Shown here: positions 33,421 to 42,311 of the stretch, one piece after another
How positions within the stretch are numbered: the first letter of the stretch is position 1
Layout of the letters: every line of letters starts with the position of its first letter
Assembly (NCBI RefSeq): GCF_005937985.2
Contig: NZ_CP042172.1
Span: forward strand, 3,224,001-3,288,000
Direction: 5' to 3'
Length of the DNA: 64,000 bases
Origin: Arthrobacter sp. KBS0702
Lineage (GTDB): Bacteria; Actinomycetota; Actinomycetes; Actinomycetales; Micrococcaceae
Made by a program: the position numbers and the translations under genes
The notes under the pieces: model-generated
The model's database searches: none
Seen by the model: the letters and a program-made list of their open reading frames with translations, nothing else
What the model was told of the DNA's origin: nothing

Positions 33421-34304
33421 CAGAGAACACCGTGATCGCTGAGCCGCAGGCTGTGCTGCCCAAGCCGGCACGCATGGGCGCGGCTCTGTGGAAGAGCCCT
33501 ACTGGCTTGACAGGTCTGAGCATTATCGGATTGCTCGTGCTTCTTTCGGCCTTGTCCTTGTTCCATGCCCTCCCCTACGATGCCATCGCCCAAAATGCTC
33601 CCTCGCGGCTGCTCCCACCATCGGCGACGCACTGGTTCGGTACCGACCAGTTCGGACGCGATGTCTTCGCACGCGTAGCCGCTGGAGTTTCCAACTCGGC
33701 CGTCATCGCCGTGACTGCTGTTGCCTTCGCGACTGTCATCGGTACACTCGGCGGGCTTTTTGCCGGCTTCTACCGTGGAGTGCCGGACGGCGTGATCGGC
33801 GGCATCACGAACGTCCTCTTCGCTTTCCCACCCCTGCTCCTGGCCCTTGCGCTGGCCTCAGTGTTCGAACGCAACTGGTTCACCATCGCCGTGGCCATCG
33901 CAATCGTCTATGTGCCGATCTTTGTTCGGGTCACTCGCGGACCCGTGTTGTCCCTGCGGGAGATTGAGTACGTCAGGGCCGCGACCAGCACGGGTCAGAG
34001 CCGTCTAATGATCATGCTGCGCCACGTCCTGCCAAACATCACGTCCATCATTGTGGTGCAGGTTGCGTTGTCCCTTTCATGGGCGGTCCTGACCGAAGCA
34101 TCCCTTAGCTTCCTCGGACTTGGCACTCCCCCGCCCGCGCCGTCGCTGGGATCCATGATCTTCGAAGCGCGCACGCTTGTTTACGCGGCACCTTGGACCA
34201 TGGTTGCCCCAGGCGCGGTTGTCGTTCTCCTCGTCGTCGGCCTGAATTTGCTTGGCGACGGGCTGCGCGACCTCCTAGACCCCCGAAAACGAGGCAACCG
34301 ATGA
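33417..34304 (+). CDS. ABC importer permease, DppC type
   Basis: 295 residues. 'HWFGTDQFGRDVFARVAAGV' (about residues 72-91) is the DppC signature, and the EAA loop reads 'EYVRAATSTGQSRLMIMLRH'. There are six transmembrane segments. It ends 'LGDGLRDLLDPRKRGNR', normal for the family. It forms the heterodimeric channel with the preceding permease. Its stop overlaps the murQ start (ATGA), tying transport directly to MurNAc-6P metabolism. Confidence 0.92.
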   Translation: MTENTVIAEPQAVLPKPARMGAALWKSPTGLTGLSIIGLLVLLSALSLFHALPYDAIAQNAPSRLLPPSATHWFGTDQFGRDVFARVAAGVSNSAVIAVTAVAFATVIGTLGGLFAGFYRGVPDGVIGGITNVLFAFPPLLLALALASVFERNWFTIAVAIAIVYVPIFVRVTRGPVLSLREIEYVRAATSTGQSRLMIMLRHVLPNITSIIVVQVALSLSWAVLTEASLSFLGLGTPPPAPSLGSMIFEARTLVYAAPWTMVAPGAVVVLLVVGLNLLGDGLRDLLDPRKRGNR

Positions 34305-35224
34305 CATTGAACCCAACGGAGATCGCCAGACTCACCCGTCTCGAAACGGAGGGCACTGATTCACGCTACGCCGACATAGACAAAATGTCGGTCGGGGAAC
34401 TCGCCGCGACCATGAACACCGCCGACGCTTCCGTGCCGGAAGCAGTCAGGCGCGCCCTCCCCCAGATAACGTCCGCAATTGAGGCCGCCGTGTCCCGTAT
34501 GAAGAGAGGAGGGAGAATGATCTACGTGGGTGCAGGGACACCCGGGCGGATCGGCGTCCTCGACGCATCAGAATGTCCGCCGACTTTCGGCACCCCCCCG
34601 GAACAGGTGTTCGCCGTCATGGCCGGGGGTCCGCGCGCGATCGTTTCGCCAAGCGAAGGCGCAGAAGACGACACGGAGGCAGGAACGACCGCGATGGACG
34701 CGGCAGGGGTAGGGGCGCTGGATACCGTTATTGGCGTCGCGTCCAGTGGCCGGACACCGTACGTCGTCGCTGCTTTGGAGCGTGCCCGTGCCAACGGAGC
34801 CCTCACTATCGCTCTGACCTGCAATGCGGGGACACCATTGTCGGCCGCGGCGGAACATCGGATCGAGGTTCTCGTCGGCCCGGAAGTAATCGCAGGCTCC
34901 ACCCGCCTGAAGGCCGGCACAGCCCAAAAACTCGTGCTGAACATGTTTTCCACCATCGTGATGGTCCAACTGGGCAAAACCTACGGAAATCTCATGGTCG
35001 ATGTGAAGCCCACGAATGCCAAGTTGCGCGAACGGTCCCTCCGGATTATCCAAACCGTCACGGGAGCCGGGAGAACCACGGCAGCCGAGGCCCTGGCCGC
35101 GAACAACCATTCGGTCAAGCAAGCAATTGTCGCCATCCGGCTGAATCTCGGACCGGAGGACGCCGCTGCTCAAATTACACAGAACGGCGGGCGGCTCCGT
35201 GCCGCCCTTGGGGAGCACGCATGA
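34301..35224 (+). CDS. murQ: N-acetylmuramic acid 6-phosphate etherase
   Basis: 307 residues from ATG at 34301; the open frame upstream belongs to the permease region. 'LTRLETEGTDSRYADIDKMS' at the N-terminus, 'RMIYVGAGTPGRIGVLDASE' (about 68-87) and 'PSEGAEDD' contain the two catalytic glutamates. 'IGVASSGRTPYVVAAL' is the SIS phosphate loop, and 'TYGNLMVDVKPTNAKL' is a MurQ hallmark. It removes D-lactate from MurNAc 6-phosphate to give GlcNAc 6-phosphate for NagA. It overlaps both neighbours by 4 bases. Confidence 0.96.
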   Translation: MTLNPTEIARLTRLETEGTDSRYADIDKMSVGELAATMNTADASVPEAVRRALPQITSAIEAAVSRMKRGGRMIYVGAGTPGRIGVLDASECPPTFGTPPEQVFAVMAGGPRAIVSPSEGAEDDTEAGTTAMDAAGVGALDTVIGVASSGRTPYVVAALERARANGALTIALTCNAGTPLSAAAEHRIEVLVGPEVIAGSTRLKAGTAQKLVLNMFSTIVMVQLGKTYGNLMVDVKPTNAKLRERSLRIIQTVTGAGRTTAAEALAANNHSVKQAIVAIRLNLGPEDAAAQITQNGGRLRAALGEHA

Positions 35225-36390
35225 AAATCTTGGGCATGATTTCAGGAACGTCGCACGACGGGATCGATGCTGCCGTCGTGGAATTCAGCGAACAGGACGG
35301 GCACCTCACCGGCAGGGTGCTCCAGACCGCGAGCACACCATACCCACCATCCCTCAGAGCCCGCATCCTCCGCGCTCTTCCTCCTGCGGCCACCACACTT
35401 GCGGAGATTTGTGAGCTCGATACGCTCGTGGGACAAAGTTTCGCTGAGTCAGCCGTCGACATCCTTAGAGGTACAGGCCCGGTTGACCTAGTCGTCTCCC
35501 ATGGCCAGACAGTCTTCCACTGGGTGGAGGAAGGACGGGCCCGCGGAACACTCCAGATCGGCCAGCCCGCCTGGATCGCGGAAGCTACCGGGGCGCCGGT
35601 GCTTTCCGACGTCCGGATCCGGGACATCACCGCCGGCGGTCACGGTGCCCCGTTGGTCTCGTACCTGGACGCCCTCCTGCTGGCGGGCCACGCTGGCACG
35701 GCAGCGGCGCTCAACCTCGGCGGCATCGCCAACATGACGGTCGTCTTCGGAAGCGCGGACCTCCTCGCCTACGACATCGGACCCGCCAATGCCCTCATCG
35801 ATGCCGTCATCGCCGACCGCAATCTCCACCCCGACGGTTACGACGCCGACGGACGGATCGCCGCGACCGGCGCCGTCGACGGTATCCTCCTCGAAGCGCT
35901 GATGGCCGATGAGTATTTCGACCTGCCCATTCCCAAATCCACGGGCAAAGAGCATTTTCATCTCGCCTACGTACAAGAAATGCTGCAGACGACGGGGCGG
36001 ACGCCCAGTGATGCCGATCTGGTCGCCACGTTAACCGAACTGACGATCCGAACGGTTGCCAGAGAAGCGCAGAACCACGGAGTCGACCTCCTTGTCGCTT
36101 CCGGCGGCGGATGCCGCAACCAGGTTCTGATGAACGGGCTGCGACGAGCCCTCCCGGACGTGGCAATTAAATTTTCCGACGACTACGGCGCCCCGGCTGA
36201 CGACAAGGAAGCAATCGCATTTGCGCTCATCGGGTGGTGTACCGCCCACGGTCTGCCCGGCACGGTACCGGCCGGAACCGGGGCGCGGGAGAGCCGAATT
36301 CTCGGCACAATCACCCCAGGCCACGGGCCGTTGAACCTTCCGACACCCAAGCGAACCGCGCCCCGGACACTCGCGCTCGTGCGCCCCTGA
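35221..36390 (+). CDS. anmK: Anhydro-N-acetylmuramic acid kinase
   Basis: 389 residues from ATG at 35221. 'MISGTSHDGIDAAVVEF' is the ATP-binding start (most homologues read GTSMDGID). 'SHGQTVFHW', 'LNLGGIANMTV', 'YDIGPANALIDAVI' and 'LLVASGGGCRNQVLMNGLRR' follow the AnmK order. It opens the 1,6-anhydro ring of anhMurNAc while phosphorylating it, giving MurNAc 6-phosphate for MurQ next door. Its presence implies that the imported material comes from lytic transglycosylases. A much longer open frame upstream (from 34573) is the murQ shadow. Confidence 0.95.
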   Translation: MKILGMISGTSHDGIDAAVVEFSEQDGHLTGRVLQTASTPYPPSLRARILRALPPAATTLAEICELDTLVGQSFAESAVDILRGTGPVDLVVSHGQTVFHWVEEGRARGTLQIGQPAWIAEATGAPVLSDVRIRDITAGGHGAPLVSYLDALLLAGHAGTAAALNLGGIANMTVVFGSADLLAYDIGPANALIDAVIADRNLHPDGYDADGRIAATGAVDGILLEALMADEYFDLPIPKSTGKEHFHLAYVQEMLQTTGRTPSDADLVATLTELTIRTVAREAQNHGVDLLVASGGGCRNQVLMNGLRRALPDVAIKFSDDYGAPADDKEAIAFALIGWCTAHGLPGTVPAGTGARESRILGTITPGHGPLNLPTPKRTAPRTLALVRP

Positions 36391-36404
36391 ATCGAAAAAT
36401 CACC

Positions 36405-36968
36405 ATGACCCACACCATGCGCTGCGCGACGGCCAAGGACATTGAAGCGATCGTAGGAGTCTTCCTCGCCTGCTGGCGCGGCCCCTACGCGCATGTCCTT
36501 CCCGCGAGCGCCGTCCAGCAGATGACTGACGAACGTGCCCTCCGGTTGTGGAGTGAAGCGTTTGCAGACCGGGTAGAGCCGGACGAAATCATGGTCGCGA
36601 GCGGTGGCGAGGAAAGCGCTGCCTGCGGGGTTGTACGTTACGGTCTCGCCGGCGACGGGGACCGGGGGACCATCTGGTCGCTCTACGTCGACCCATCCGC
36701 CCAGGGCGCCGGTTTGGGCTCCCGGCTCCTCCGGACTGCGGAGGAGGCTTTGACGAGGAAAGGAGCAAAATCGGCGAGCCTATATGTGTTCGCCCGAAAC
36801 GCACCATCCATTGCCTTCTACTGTCATCACGGGTGGAAGGCCGCTCACCAGAACGGTGAGACCCGCTATGACTTCGGCGAACCGGTGTTGACGCTGACGA
36901 AGACGCTCTCCCCCGCGGCTGGGCCGCTTGCAGCGGTTTCCGAGCCTGACGAAGGACCCACGCCATGA
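36405..36968 (+). CDS. GNAT-family N-acetyltransferase
   Basis: 187 residues from ATG at 36405. 'TIWSLYVDPSAQGAGLGSRL' (about 88-107) contains the Q/RxxGxG/A acetyl-CoA loop, and 'ASLYVFARNAPSIAFYCHHG' the conserved C-terminal motif B. It lies between anmK (14 bases) and the AmiE-like gene (4-base overlap), so it is co-transcribed with muropeptide recycling genes. An acetyl acceptor such as an amino sugar, diaminopimelate or peptide amine is possible. No established recycling role is known to me. Confidence 0.85.
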   Translation: MTHTMRCATAKDIEAIVGVFLACWRGPYAHVLPASAVQQMTDERALRLWSEAFADRVEPDEIMVASGGEESAACGVVRYGLAGDGDRGTIWSLYVDPSAQGAGLGSRLLRTAEEALTRKGAKSASLYVFARNAPSIAFYCHHGWKAAHQNGETRYDFGEPVLTLTKTLSPAAGPLAAVSEPDEGPTP

Positions 36969-38110
36969 CGGACATGATGCAGGCTGCAAGCCGCATGGTC
37001 ACATCGGCGCTTGATGCGTCTCCGGGCGCGCAGTCCCCTGTCGGGGTCACCTTGGGAGTGCAGAACGCCCGATTTTCCACCATTGTTTCGGCAGGCTTTC
37101 GAACAGCCACGTGGATTGATGGCGTGCGGCTGGGAGTTGACCCCATGACCGTAGACACCCACCACGACATGGCCTCAGTCAGCAAGGTGCTGGCGACGAC
37201 CGCCTGTCTGATCCGGCTGGTGTCCGACGGGCTCGTTCGCCTCGAGGACCCGGTAAAACGCTATCTCCCAGGATTCGCCGGCGGCGGCCGGGAGACTGTC
37301 ACCATACGCGACCTGCTCCTCCATCGGGGCGGGCTGAAGGAGTGGTACCCGCTGTACGCGGTGACTACTGACCCCGAAGAAGCTCACCGCCTCGTCGAGA
37401 CACTCCCACTGCGGTTCAAACCGGGCGCCGCCCGCCACTACTCCGATCTGGGCTTCATACTTCTCGGACGCATCGTGGCCAGAGCCGCGGGTTTGGATCT
37501 CGCGTCAGCTGCTGAGGAACTCATCCACCGGCCGCTCCGGCTCACCTCAACGCAATACGCGCGACCGGCTGGCGCGGACGTGGCGACCGGTGCCCGGGAC
37601 GACCGGATCGAAGCGACCATGATCGATTCGAACGTTCCCTACGAGGTCCCTTTCCACAGCACCGACTTCGCGGGCTGGCGGCTCCGGCCGGTACACGGCG
37701 AGGTCGCTGACGGCAACGCCCACCACGCGTTCGGCGGAGTATCCGGACACGCGGGCTTGTTCTCCACGGTCCCGGACCTGCTCCGTTTCGGTGCCGCGTT
37801 GGCCGCCTACGAGGACCATGAAACATTGTGGCGCGCATCCGTCGTCGCAGAGTTCTTTGCGCCCGGACCCGACGCCGGACAGTCCCTGGGATTCCGCCGA
37901 TACCAGATGCAGGTCGGCGATGAGTCATACACGGTGCTTGGCCATCCAGGTTACGTCGGGTGCGCCGTCGGCTTTGTTCCTGAACGAGGCATAGCACTGG
38001 CGCTGGCAAGTAACCGCCTCCTCGTGAATGACACTCCCGTCGCGACAGACGTGTTGTGGACAGAACTCCTCCAAACGGCAGGCGAAGAGATTGAGCGACT
38101 GAGCCCATGA
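36965..38110 (+). CDS. Beta-lactamase-fold serine hydrolase, AmiE-like candidate muramyl amidase
   Basis: 381 residues. The serine-hydrolase motifs of class C/PBP-like folds are present: S71-x-x-K74 ('MASVSKVLATT'), Y159-S-D ('RHYSDLGFILLGRI') and a late 'GHPGYVGC' in place of KTG. In Bacillus subtilis a protein of this fold (AmiE/YbbE) is encoded beside murQ and cleaves N-acetylmuramyl-L-alanine, so the same role is a reasoned inference here. Unlike the Bacillus protein, no signal peptide is visible, which would place it in the cytoplasm after uptake. An esterase or D-peptidase role cannot be excluded. Confidence 0.82.
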   Translation: MTDMMQAASRMVTSALDASPGAQSPVGVTLGVQNARFSTIVSAGFRTATWIDGVRLGVDPMTVDTHHDMASVSKVLATTACLIRLVSDGLVRLEDPVKRYLPGFAGGGRETVTIRDLLLHRGGLKEWYPLYAVTTDPEEAHRLVETLPLRFKPGAARHYSDLGFILLGRIVARAAGLDLASAAEELIHRPLRLTSTQYARPAGADVATGARDDRIEATMIDSNVPYEVPFHSTDFAGWRLRPVHGEVADGNAHHAFGGVSGHAGLFSTVPDLLRFGAALAAYEDHETLWRASVVAEFFAPGPDAGQSLGFRRYQMQVGDESYTVLGHPGYVGCAVGFVPERGIALALASNRLLVNDTPVATDVLWTELLQTAGEEIERLSP

Positions 38111-39825
38111 AGGCCCGCACAGCGTCAAACTCCGCCCCGAGCTTCCCGCAGCCCAGCAACAGAGAGAAACAGGCTATGTCTGCCCCTTCCCCGGTCCTTT
38201 CCATAAAGAATCTTTCGGTCGCATTCGGCACAAGAGCACGGCGCCAGACAGTGGTCCGCGACGTGTCCCTGGACGTCTTCCCAGGACAAACCGTCGCCGT
38301 CGTTGGCGAATCCGGGTCGGGAAAGTCCACGACCGCAGCAGCCGTCAACCGGCTGCTTCCCTCCAACGGGCAGATAACCGGGGGCGACATCTACTTCGAC
38401 GGCGCGAACCTCGCCGACGCCTCCCCCCGGGAAATGTTGGCGATCCGCGGGGCCAAAATCGGGTTCGTTCCCCAGGACCCGATGTCCAATCTGAATCCGC
38501 TCATGCGAATCGGAGACCAGATTGCAGAGGCGCTGGAAGTCCACGGCCGCCCCCTGGGCACCGGCGGGCGGGAGGAAGTCATCGAGCTCCTCAACATGGT
38601 CGGCATCCCGCAGCCGGAGCGCAGGCTGAGCCAATACCCGCACGAATTCTCCGGCGGCATGCGCCAGCGGGTCCTGATAGCAATCGGGCTGGCCTGCCGT
38701 CCTCGGCTCCTGATTGCCGACGAGCCGACTTCAGCACTTGACGTTACGGTGCAGAGACGCATCCTCGACCGGCTTGGAGAGCTGACAGCCCAGATGGACA
38801 CGGCCGTATTGCTCATCACCCACGACCTCGCACTGGCCGCCGAACGCGCGGACTCCATCGTGGTCATGCGGCAGGGACAGATCGTCGAATCGGGCCCCGC
38901 AACCAACATCCTGAACAACCCCCAGGATGACTACACCAAACGCCTTCTCCAGGCTGCGCCCAGCCTGACTTCCCGGAGCCTCGTCATGGAAACCCCGGCG
39001 GGCGGCGCCGTGCGCACGACCGAAGAAGCCGAGGACACCATTGTCGACGTCCGCAACCTAAGCAAGACCTTCACCATCCGTGGTTCCAGTGGCAAGACGG
39101 GCACAGCGTTCACCGCGGTCGACGACATCAGCTTCAGCATCCCACGTGGCAAAACTGTCTCGATTGTCGGGGAGTCAGGATCCGGGAAATCGACAACTGC
39201 GAACCTCATGCTCGGCCTTGAGGACATCAGCGCTGGGCAGATCCTCTTTGACGGAACCGACGTAGCAACCCTGGGCAGACGGGAGCTCTTCGCTTTCCGC
39301 CGCCGGGTCCAGCCGGTATTTCAAAACCCCTACGCTTCCCTTGACCCTCGCTACACCATCGCTGAATCAATTACCGAGCCCCTTCGCGTGCACCGCGTCG
39401 GCACCAAGGGCGCACGCCGTAAGCGGTGCCTTGAGCTGCTGGACCAAGTCGCCCTGCCGGCAGCTCATGCGGAGCGACTGCCCCACGAGCTCTCCGGAGG
39501 TCAGAGGCAACGCGTTGCGATCGCCCGCGCCTTGGCGCTCTCCCCCGAACTCGTCGTGCTCGATGAGGCTGTCTCCGCTTTGGATGTTCTCGTCCAAGCC
39601 CAAACGCTGGACCTGCTCGCGGAGCTGCAAAGAGAGCTGAACGTAAGCTACCTCTTCATCAGTCACGACCTCGCCGTCGTCCGGATGATTTCCCACGCCG
39701 TCCACGTCATGCAGCACGGCAAAATCGTTGAAAGCGGCAGCCCATCGGACATCTTCGACCGCCCCCAAGCTGACTACACCCGGGAACTCCTCGCCGCGAT
39801 CCCTGCTGTCAAGGCCGGCACATAA
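38107..39825 (+). CDS. Fused ABC importer ATPase (DppD-DppF type, two nucleotide-binding domains)
   Basis: 572 residues with two complete ATPase domains. Domain 1 (about 30-280) has Walker A 'VVGESGSGKSTTAAAV', signature 'FSGGMRQRVLIAIGLA' and Walker B 'LLIADEPTSALD'. Domain 2 (about 315-560) has Walker A 'IVGESGSGKSTTANLM', signature 'LSGGQRQRVAIARALA' and 'LVVLDEAVSALD'. The first ATG overlaps the AmiE-like stop by 4 bases. An internal ATG at 38176 closer to domain 1 may be the main start. It powers the importer encoded at 30836-34304. Gene order separates it from its permeases by four enzyme genes. Confidence 0.92.
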   Translation: MKARTASNSAPSFPQPSNREKQAMSAPSPVLSIKNLSVAFGTRARRQTVVRDVSLDVFPGQTVAVVGESGSGKSTTAAAVNRLLPSNGQITGGDIYFDGANLADASPREMLAIRGAKIGFVPQDPMSNLNPLMRIGDQIAEALEVHGRPLGTGGREEVIELLNMVGIPQPERRLSQYPHEFSGGMRQRVLIAIGLACRPRLLIADEPTSALDVTVQRRILDRLGELTAQMDTAVLLITHDLALAAERADSIVVMRQGQIVESGPATNILNNPQDDYTKRLLQAAPSLTSRSLVMETPAGGAVRTTEEAEDTIVDVRNLSKTFTIRGSSGKTGTAFTAVDDISFSIPRGKTVSIVGESGSGKSTTANLMLGLEDISAGQILFDGTDVATLGRRELFAFRRRVQPVFQNPYASLDPRYTIAESITEPLRVHRVGTKGARRKRCLELLDQVALPAAHAERLPHELSGGQRQRVAIARALALSPELVVLDEAVSALDVLVQAQTLDLLAELQRELNVSYLFISHDLAVVRMISHAVHVMQHGKIVESGSPSDIFDRPQADYTRELLAAIPAVKAGT

Positions 39826-39843
39826 ACGGAAGGCCCTACTGCA

Positions 39844-41124
39844 ATGGTCCACAGTAAACCTGGCGACGACGCACTTCGGGCGCGCGTTCCAAAGGCAAAG
39901 GGACTGAGCCTCAACTCGGGGAGGCCGCCACAGTGGACGTCCAGTGTAGGGCTGTTCACTGCCTTCGCGGGCCTGGGCGGCACTGCCTCCGTAATCCCAG
40001 CGATCATTCCCCTTACCGCCCACAACTCCAACGCATCGTTATCGGAATACCTTGGCGTCGCTCCTGCACTCTTCTTCGGGCTGATGGCAGGGGTGCTGCT
40101 CTCCGCAATACTGCTGAGGGCAACTTCCGCGCGAGCCGTCCTCTGCGCCGGATCGGTCCTTCAAGCCGCCGCTCTCATTGCCATCGCCCTCGCACCAGAC
40201 AGGTCTGCCTTCGGTATGTGGGCGTCGGCCGCCGGAGTCGGATTCGGTTTGTGCGAAGCCAGTGGCAGCGTGCTGGCCCGTGTCGTTGCCGGCGACAGGG
40301 CAGCGCGATTGTTGTCAGCCCTCACCGGGACCGTTGCCCTCGTCGCCGCCGCCGGACCGCTGTTTATCGTCTCCGGCATACTCGGTGCGAGCCCTGCCCC
40401 TCTGTTGGCCTCGACTGCGCTTGTCCACGTGGCTACGGTCCTCTTTCAGTTCCTCGGGCCAAAACGACATCTCGGAGAGCATGCGGACCGTGGCATCCGC
40501 ACCCGAGCCCCGGCGCCGGCCCCCTCAATTTCCTGGGTCCTTCTGCTGGCTCCCGTAGCGGCAGCCCTCTTCATTTATGTCGGAATCGAAACAATATTCG
40601 CTGGCTGGTCAGCAGTGATCGCGGCGGAAGCCCTGGCTTTGGACCCCCGCACGGCTGCGGCAGGCACTTCCGTTTTTTGGGTGCTGATGGCCGCTGGCCG
40701 CTACGCGGCGTGGTTCACACTCAAGTCATCAGTGACGCCGTCAGCGCTCCTTGCCTTCACGTGCACCCTGGCTGCCGTGTGTTTTGCTGGAGCGGGAATT
40801 CTCAGGCAGGAACAACCGGCGGTGGCGTTGGTCGCGACAGGCGTGGCCATCGCAGGGCTCGGCCCTACGTACTCACTGGTTCTCGGAATCGGGCTCTCCC
40901 GGATAGAGGTCCACGACGCAAAGAAGGCGGTGGGGCTGCTGGTCGCCTGCGGCGCGGCAGGCGGGGCAGGCATACCGGCGGCGCTCCTCACTGTCACCCC
41001 GCACCCCGGAGCCCCCTGGGTCCTAGTGACGTCTGCCCTTCTGACGGCCCTTATTGCACCCCTGATATTCCATAAAACGCCCCGACCGCCGGAACGACCG
41101 GCAGAAAATAAGGCACGTCAATGA
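39844..41124 (+). CDS. MFS transporter of unknown substrate
   Basis: 426 residues, about 12 hydrophobic segments after a 35-residue hydrophilic start. 'VGLFTAFAGLGGTASVIPAI' opens the first helix. It is fairly divergent and has no clear A-motif that I can name. It lies 18 bases after the importer ATPase and overlaps nagA by 4 bases, so it belongs to the muramate operon. It might carry a second form of the substrate (free amino sugar, anhydro sugar) or export a by-product. It is not recognisably AmpG. Confidence 0.75.
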   Translation: MVHSKPGDDALRARVPKAKGLSLNSGRPPQWTSSVGLFTAFAGLGGTASVIPAIIPLTAHNSNASLSEYLGVAPALFFGLMAGVLLSAILLRATSARAVLCAGSVLQAAALIAIALAPDRSAFGMWASAAGVGFGLCEASGSVLARVVAGDRAARLLSALTGTVALVAAAGPLFIVSGILGASPAPLLASTALVHVATVLFQFLGPKRHLGEHADRGIRTRAPAPAPSISWVLLLAPVAAALFIYVGIETIFAGWSAVIAAEALALDPRTAAAGTSVFWVLMAAGRYAAWFTLKSSVTPSALLAFTCTLAAVCFAGAGILRQEQPAVALVATGVAIAGLGPTYSLVLGIGLSRIEVHDAKKAVGLLVACGAAGGAGIPAALLTVTPHPGAPWVLVTSALLTALIAPLIFHKTPRPPERPAENKARQ

Positions 41125-42299
41125 AAGATGGACCTTCCCGCAGCGACGACGGACCCTTCGTCATCCACAACATCACGGCCATCGACGCCACAAAAACCAT
41201 TGAGAACGCGTGGATTAGCGTGGTCTCAGGCCGAATTCAGGACATGGGTCAGGGCTCTTCATGGCAGGCTGCCTCTGTCCCGTGGAAGGCCGTGGTGGAT
41301 GGGCGGGGCGGCTACGTCACGCCCGGCTTTATCGACGTCCATTTTCACGGAGGCGGCACGCACAGCAATGAACACGGGCCACAGGCCATCATGGCTGCCT
41401 TGGCAGCCCACCATGCCCACGGGACCACGCGCGCCGTCGTGAGTTTTGTGGCCAACCCCGTACCCGAGCTCATGACCAACCTCAAGGTGGTTGCTGAACT
41501 CGCAGATACCTCGCCGCTGGTTCTGGGCAGCCACTTGGAAGGGCCGTTTCTTGCCAGGGGGCGGAGAGGCGCCCATAACGCGCAACATCTGGTTGCACCG
41601 GCCGACAGCAACATCAGCCAGCTCATCGAGGTCGCCCGTGGAACACTGCGGCAGGTCACCATTGATCCGGACCAGCCGGGAGCTTTCGAGGCGATCAGAG
41701 AGTTTTCGCGGGCCGGTGTCAGCGTCTCGATCGGACACACCGAGGCAAGCTACGAAACGTCCCTGGCGGCTTTCGAGGCCGGCGCGACGATGCTGACCCA
41801 CACCTTCAACGCCATGCCCGGGATCCACCACCGAGAACCGGGTCCCATTATCGCTGCCCTGGATCAAAGCGCATATATGGAACTCATCCTGGACGGAATC
41901 CATGTCCATCCCCGAGTGGCCGCCATGGTGTTCCGGCTCGCACCCGGACGCGTGATGCTCATTTCCGACGCCATGGCAGCAGCAGGCGCACCGGATGGAT
42001 CCTATGAACTCGGCGATCTGAGGGTCGAAGCCGGCGATGGCAGGGCTGTGCTGGCAGGAACAAACACGCTGGCCGGTTCTATGCTCACGCTCGATAAGGC
42101 GCTGCGGCTAGCGATTGGCAACGACATTGACCCGAATGTCGTAGTTGAGGCGTTGACTCTTACTCCAGCCCGGATGCTAAACCTGCAGGACAAACTGGGT
42201 CTACTGTCGCCGGGATACGAAGCCGACCTTGCTCTCTTCGACCCCGACTGGAATGTCACGGCCACGTTCGCCGCAGGCCGCTGCCTTTTTGGTCGGTGA
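41121..42299 (+). CDS. nagA: N-acetylglucosamine-6-phosphate deacetylase
   Basis: 392 residues. '[17 protein letters not shown]' is the metal-region HxH. '[19 protein letters not shown]' holds the metal Glu, '[12 protein letters not shown]' and '[16 protein letters not shown]' add His ligands, and the catalytic Asp is in '[11 protein letters not shown]'. It makes glucosamine 6-phosphate from the MurQ product; NagB is encoded at the other end of the cluster. The C-terminus ([19 protein letters not shown]) looks complete, yet within about 15 bases of its stop the DNA turns into a truncated ABC-transporter copy. Confidence 0.95.
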   Translation: MKDGPSRSDDGPFVIHNITAIDATKTIENAWISVVSGRIQDMGQGSSWQAASVPWKAVVDGRGGYVTPGFIDVHFHGGGTHSNEHGPQAIMAALAAHHAHGTTRAVVSFVANPVPELMTNLKVVAELADTSPLVLGSHLEGPFLARGRRGAHNAQHLVAPADSNISQLIEVARGTLRQVTIDPDQPGAFEAIREFSRAGVSVSIGHTEASYETSLAAFEAGATMLTHTFNAMPGIHHREPGPIIAALDQSAYMELILDGIHVHPRVAAMVFRLAPGRVMLISDAMAAAGAPDGSYELGDLRVEAGDGRAVLAGTNTLAGSMLTLDKALRLAIGNDIDPNVVVEALTLTPARMLNLQDKLGLLSPGYEADLALFDPDWNVTATFAAGRCLFGR

Positions 42300-42311
42300 T
42301 CCGCCGGCAAG

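Noticed and set aside
34573..35220. Long N-terminal extension in frame with anmK
   Set aside because: It overlaps the whole of murQ in another frame and is Arg/Gly/His-rich. The AnmK family start is at 35221 and overlaps the murQ stop.
21350..42310. Transposase, integrase or terminal inverted repeats around the 21-kb block
   Set aside because: I looked at both junctions and found only the truncated ABC-exporter fragments; no recombinase gene or target duplication is visible, so no mobile element is called.
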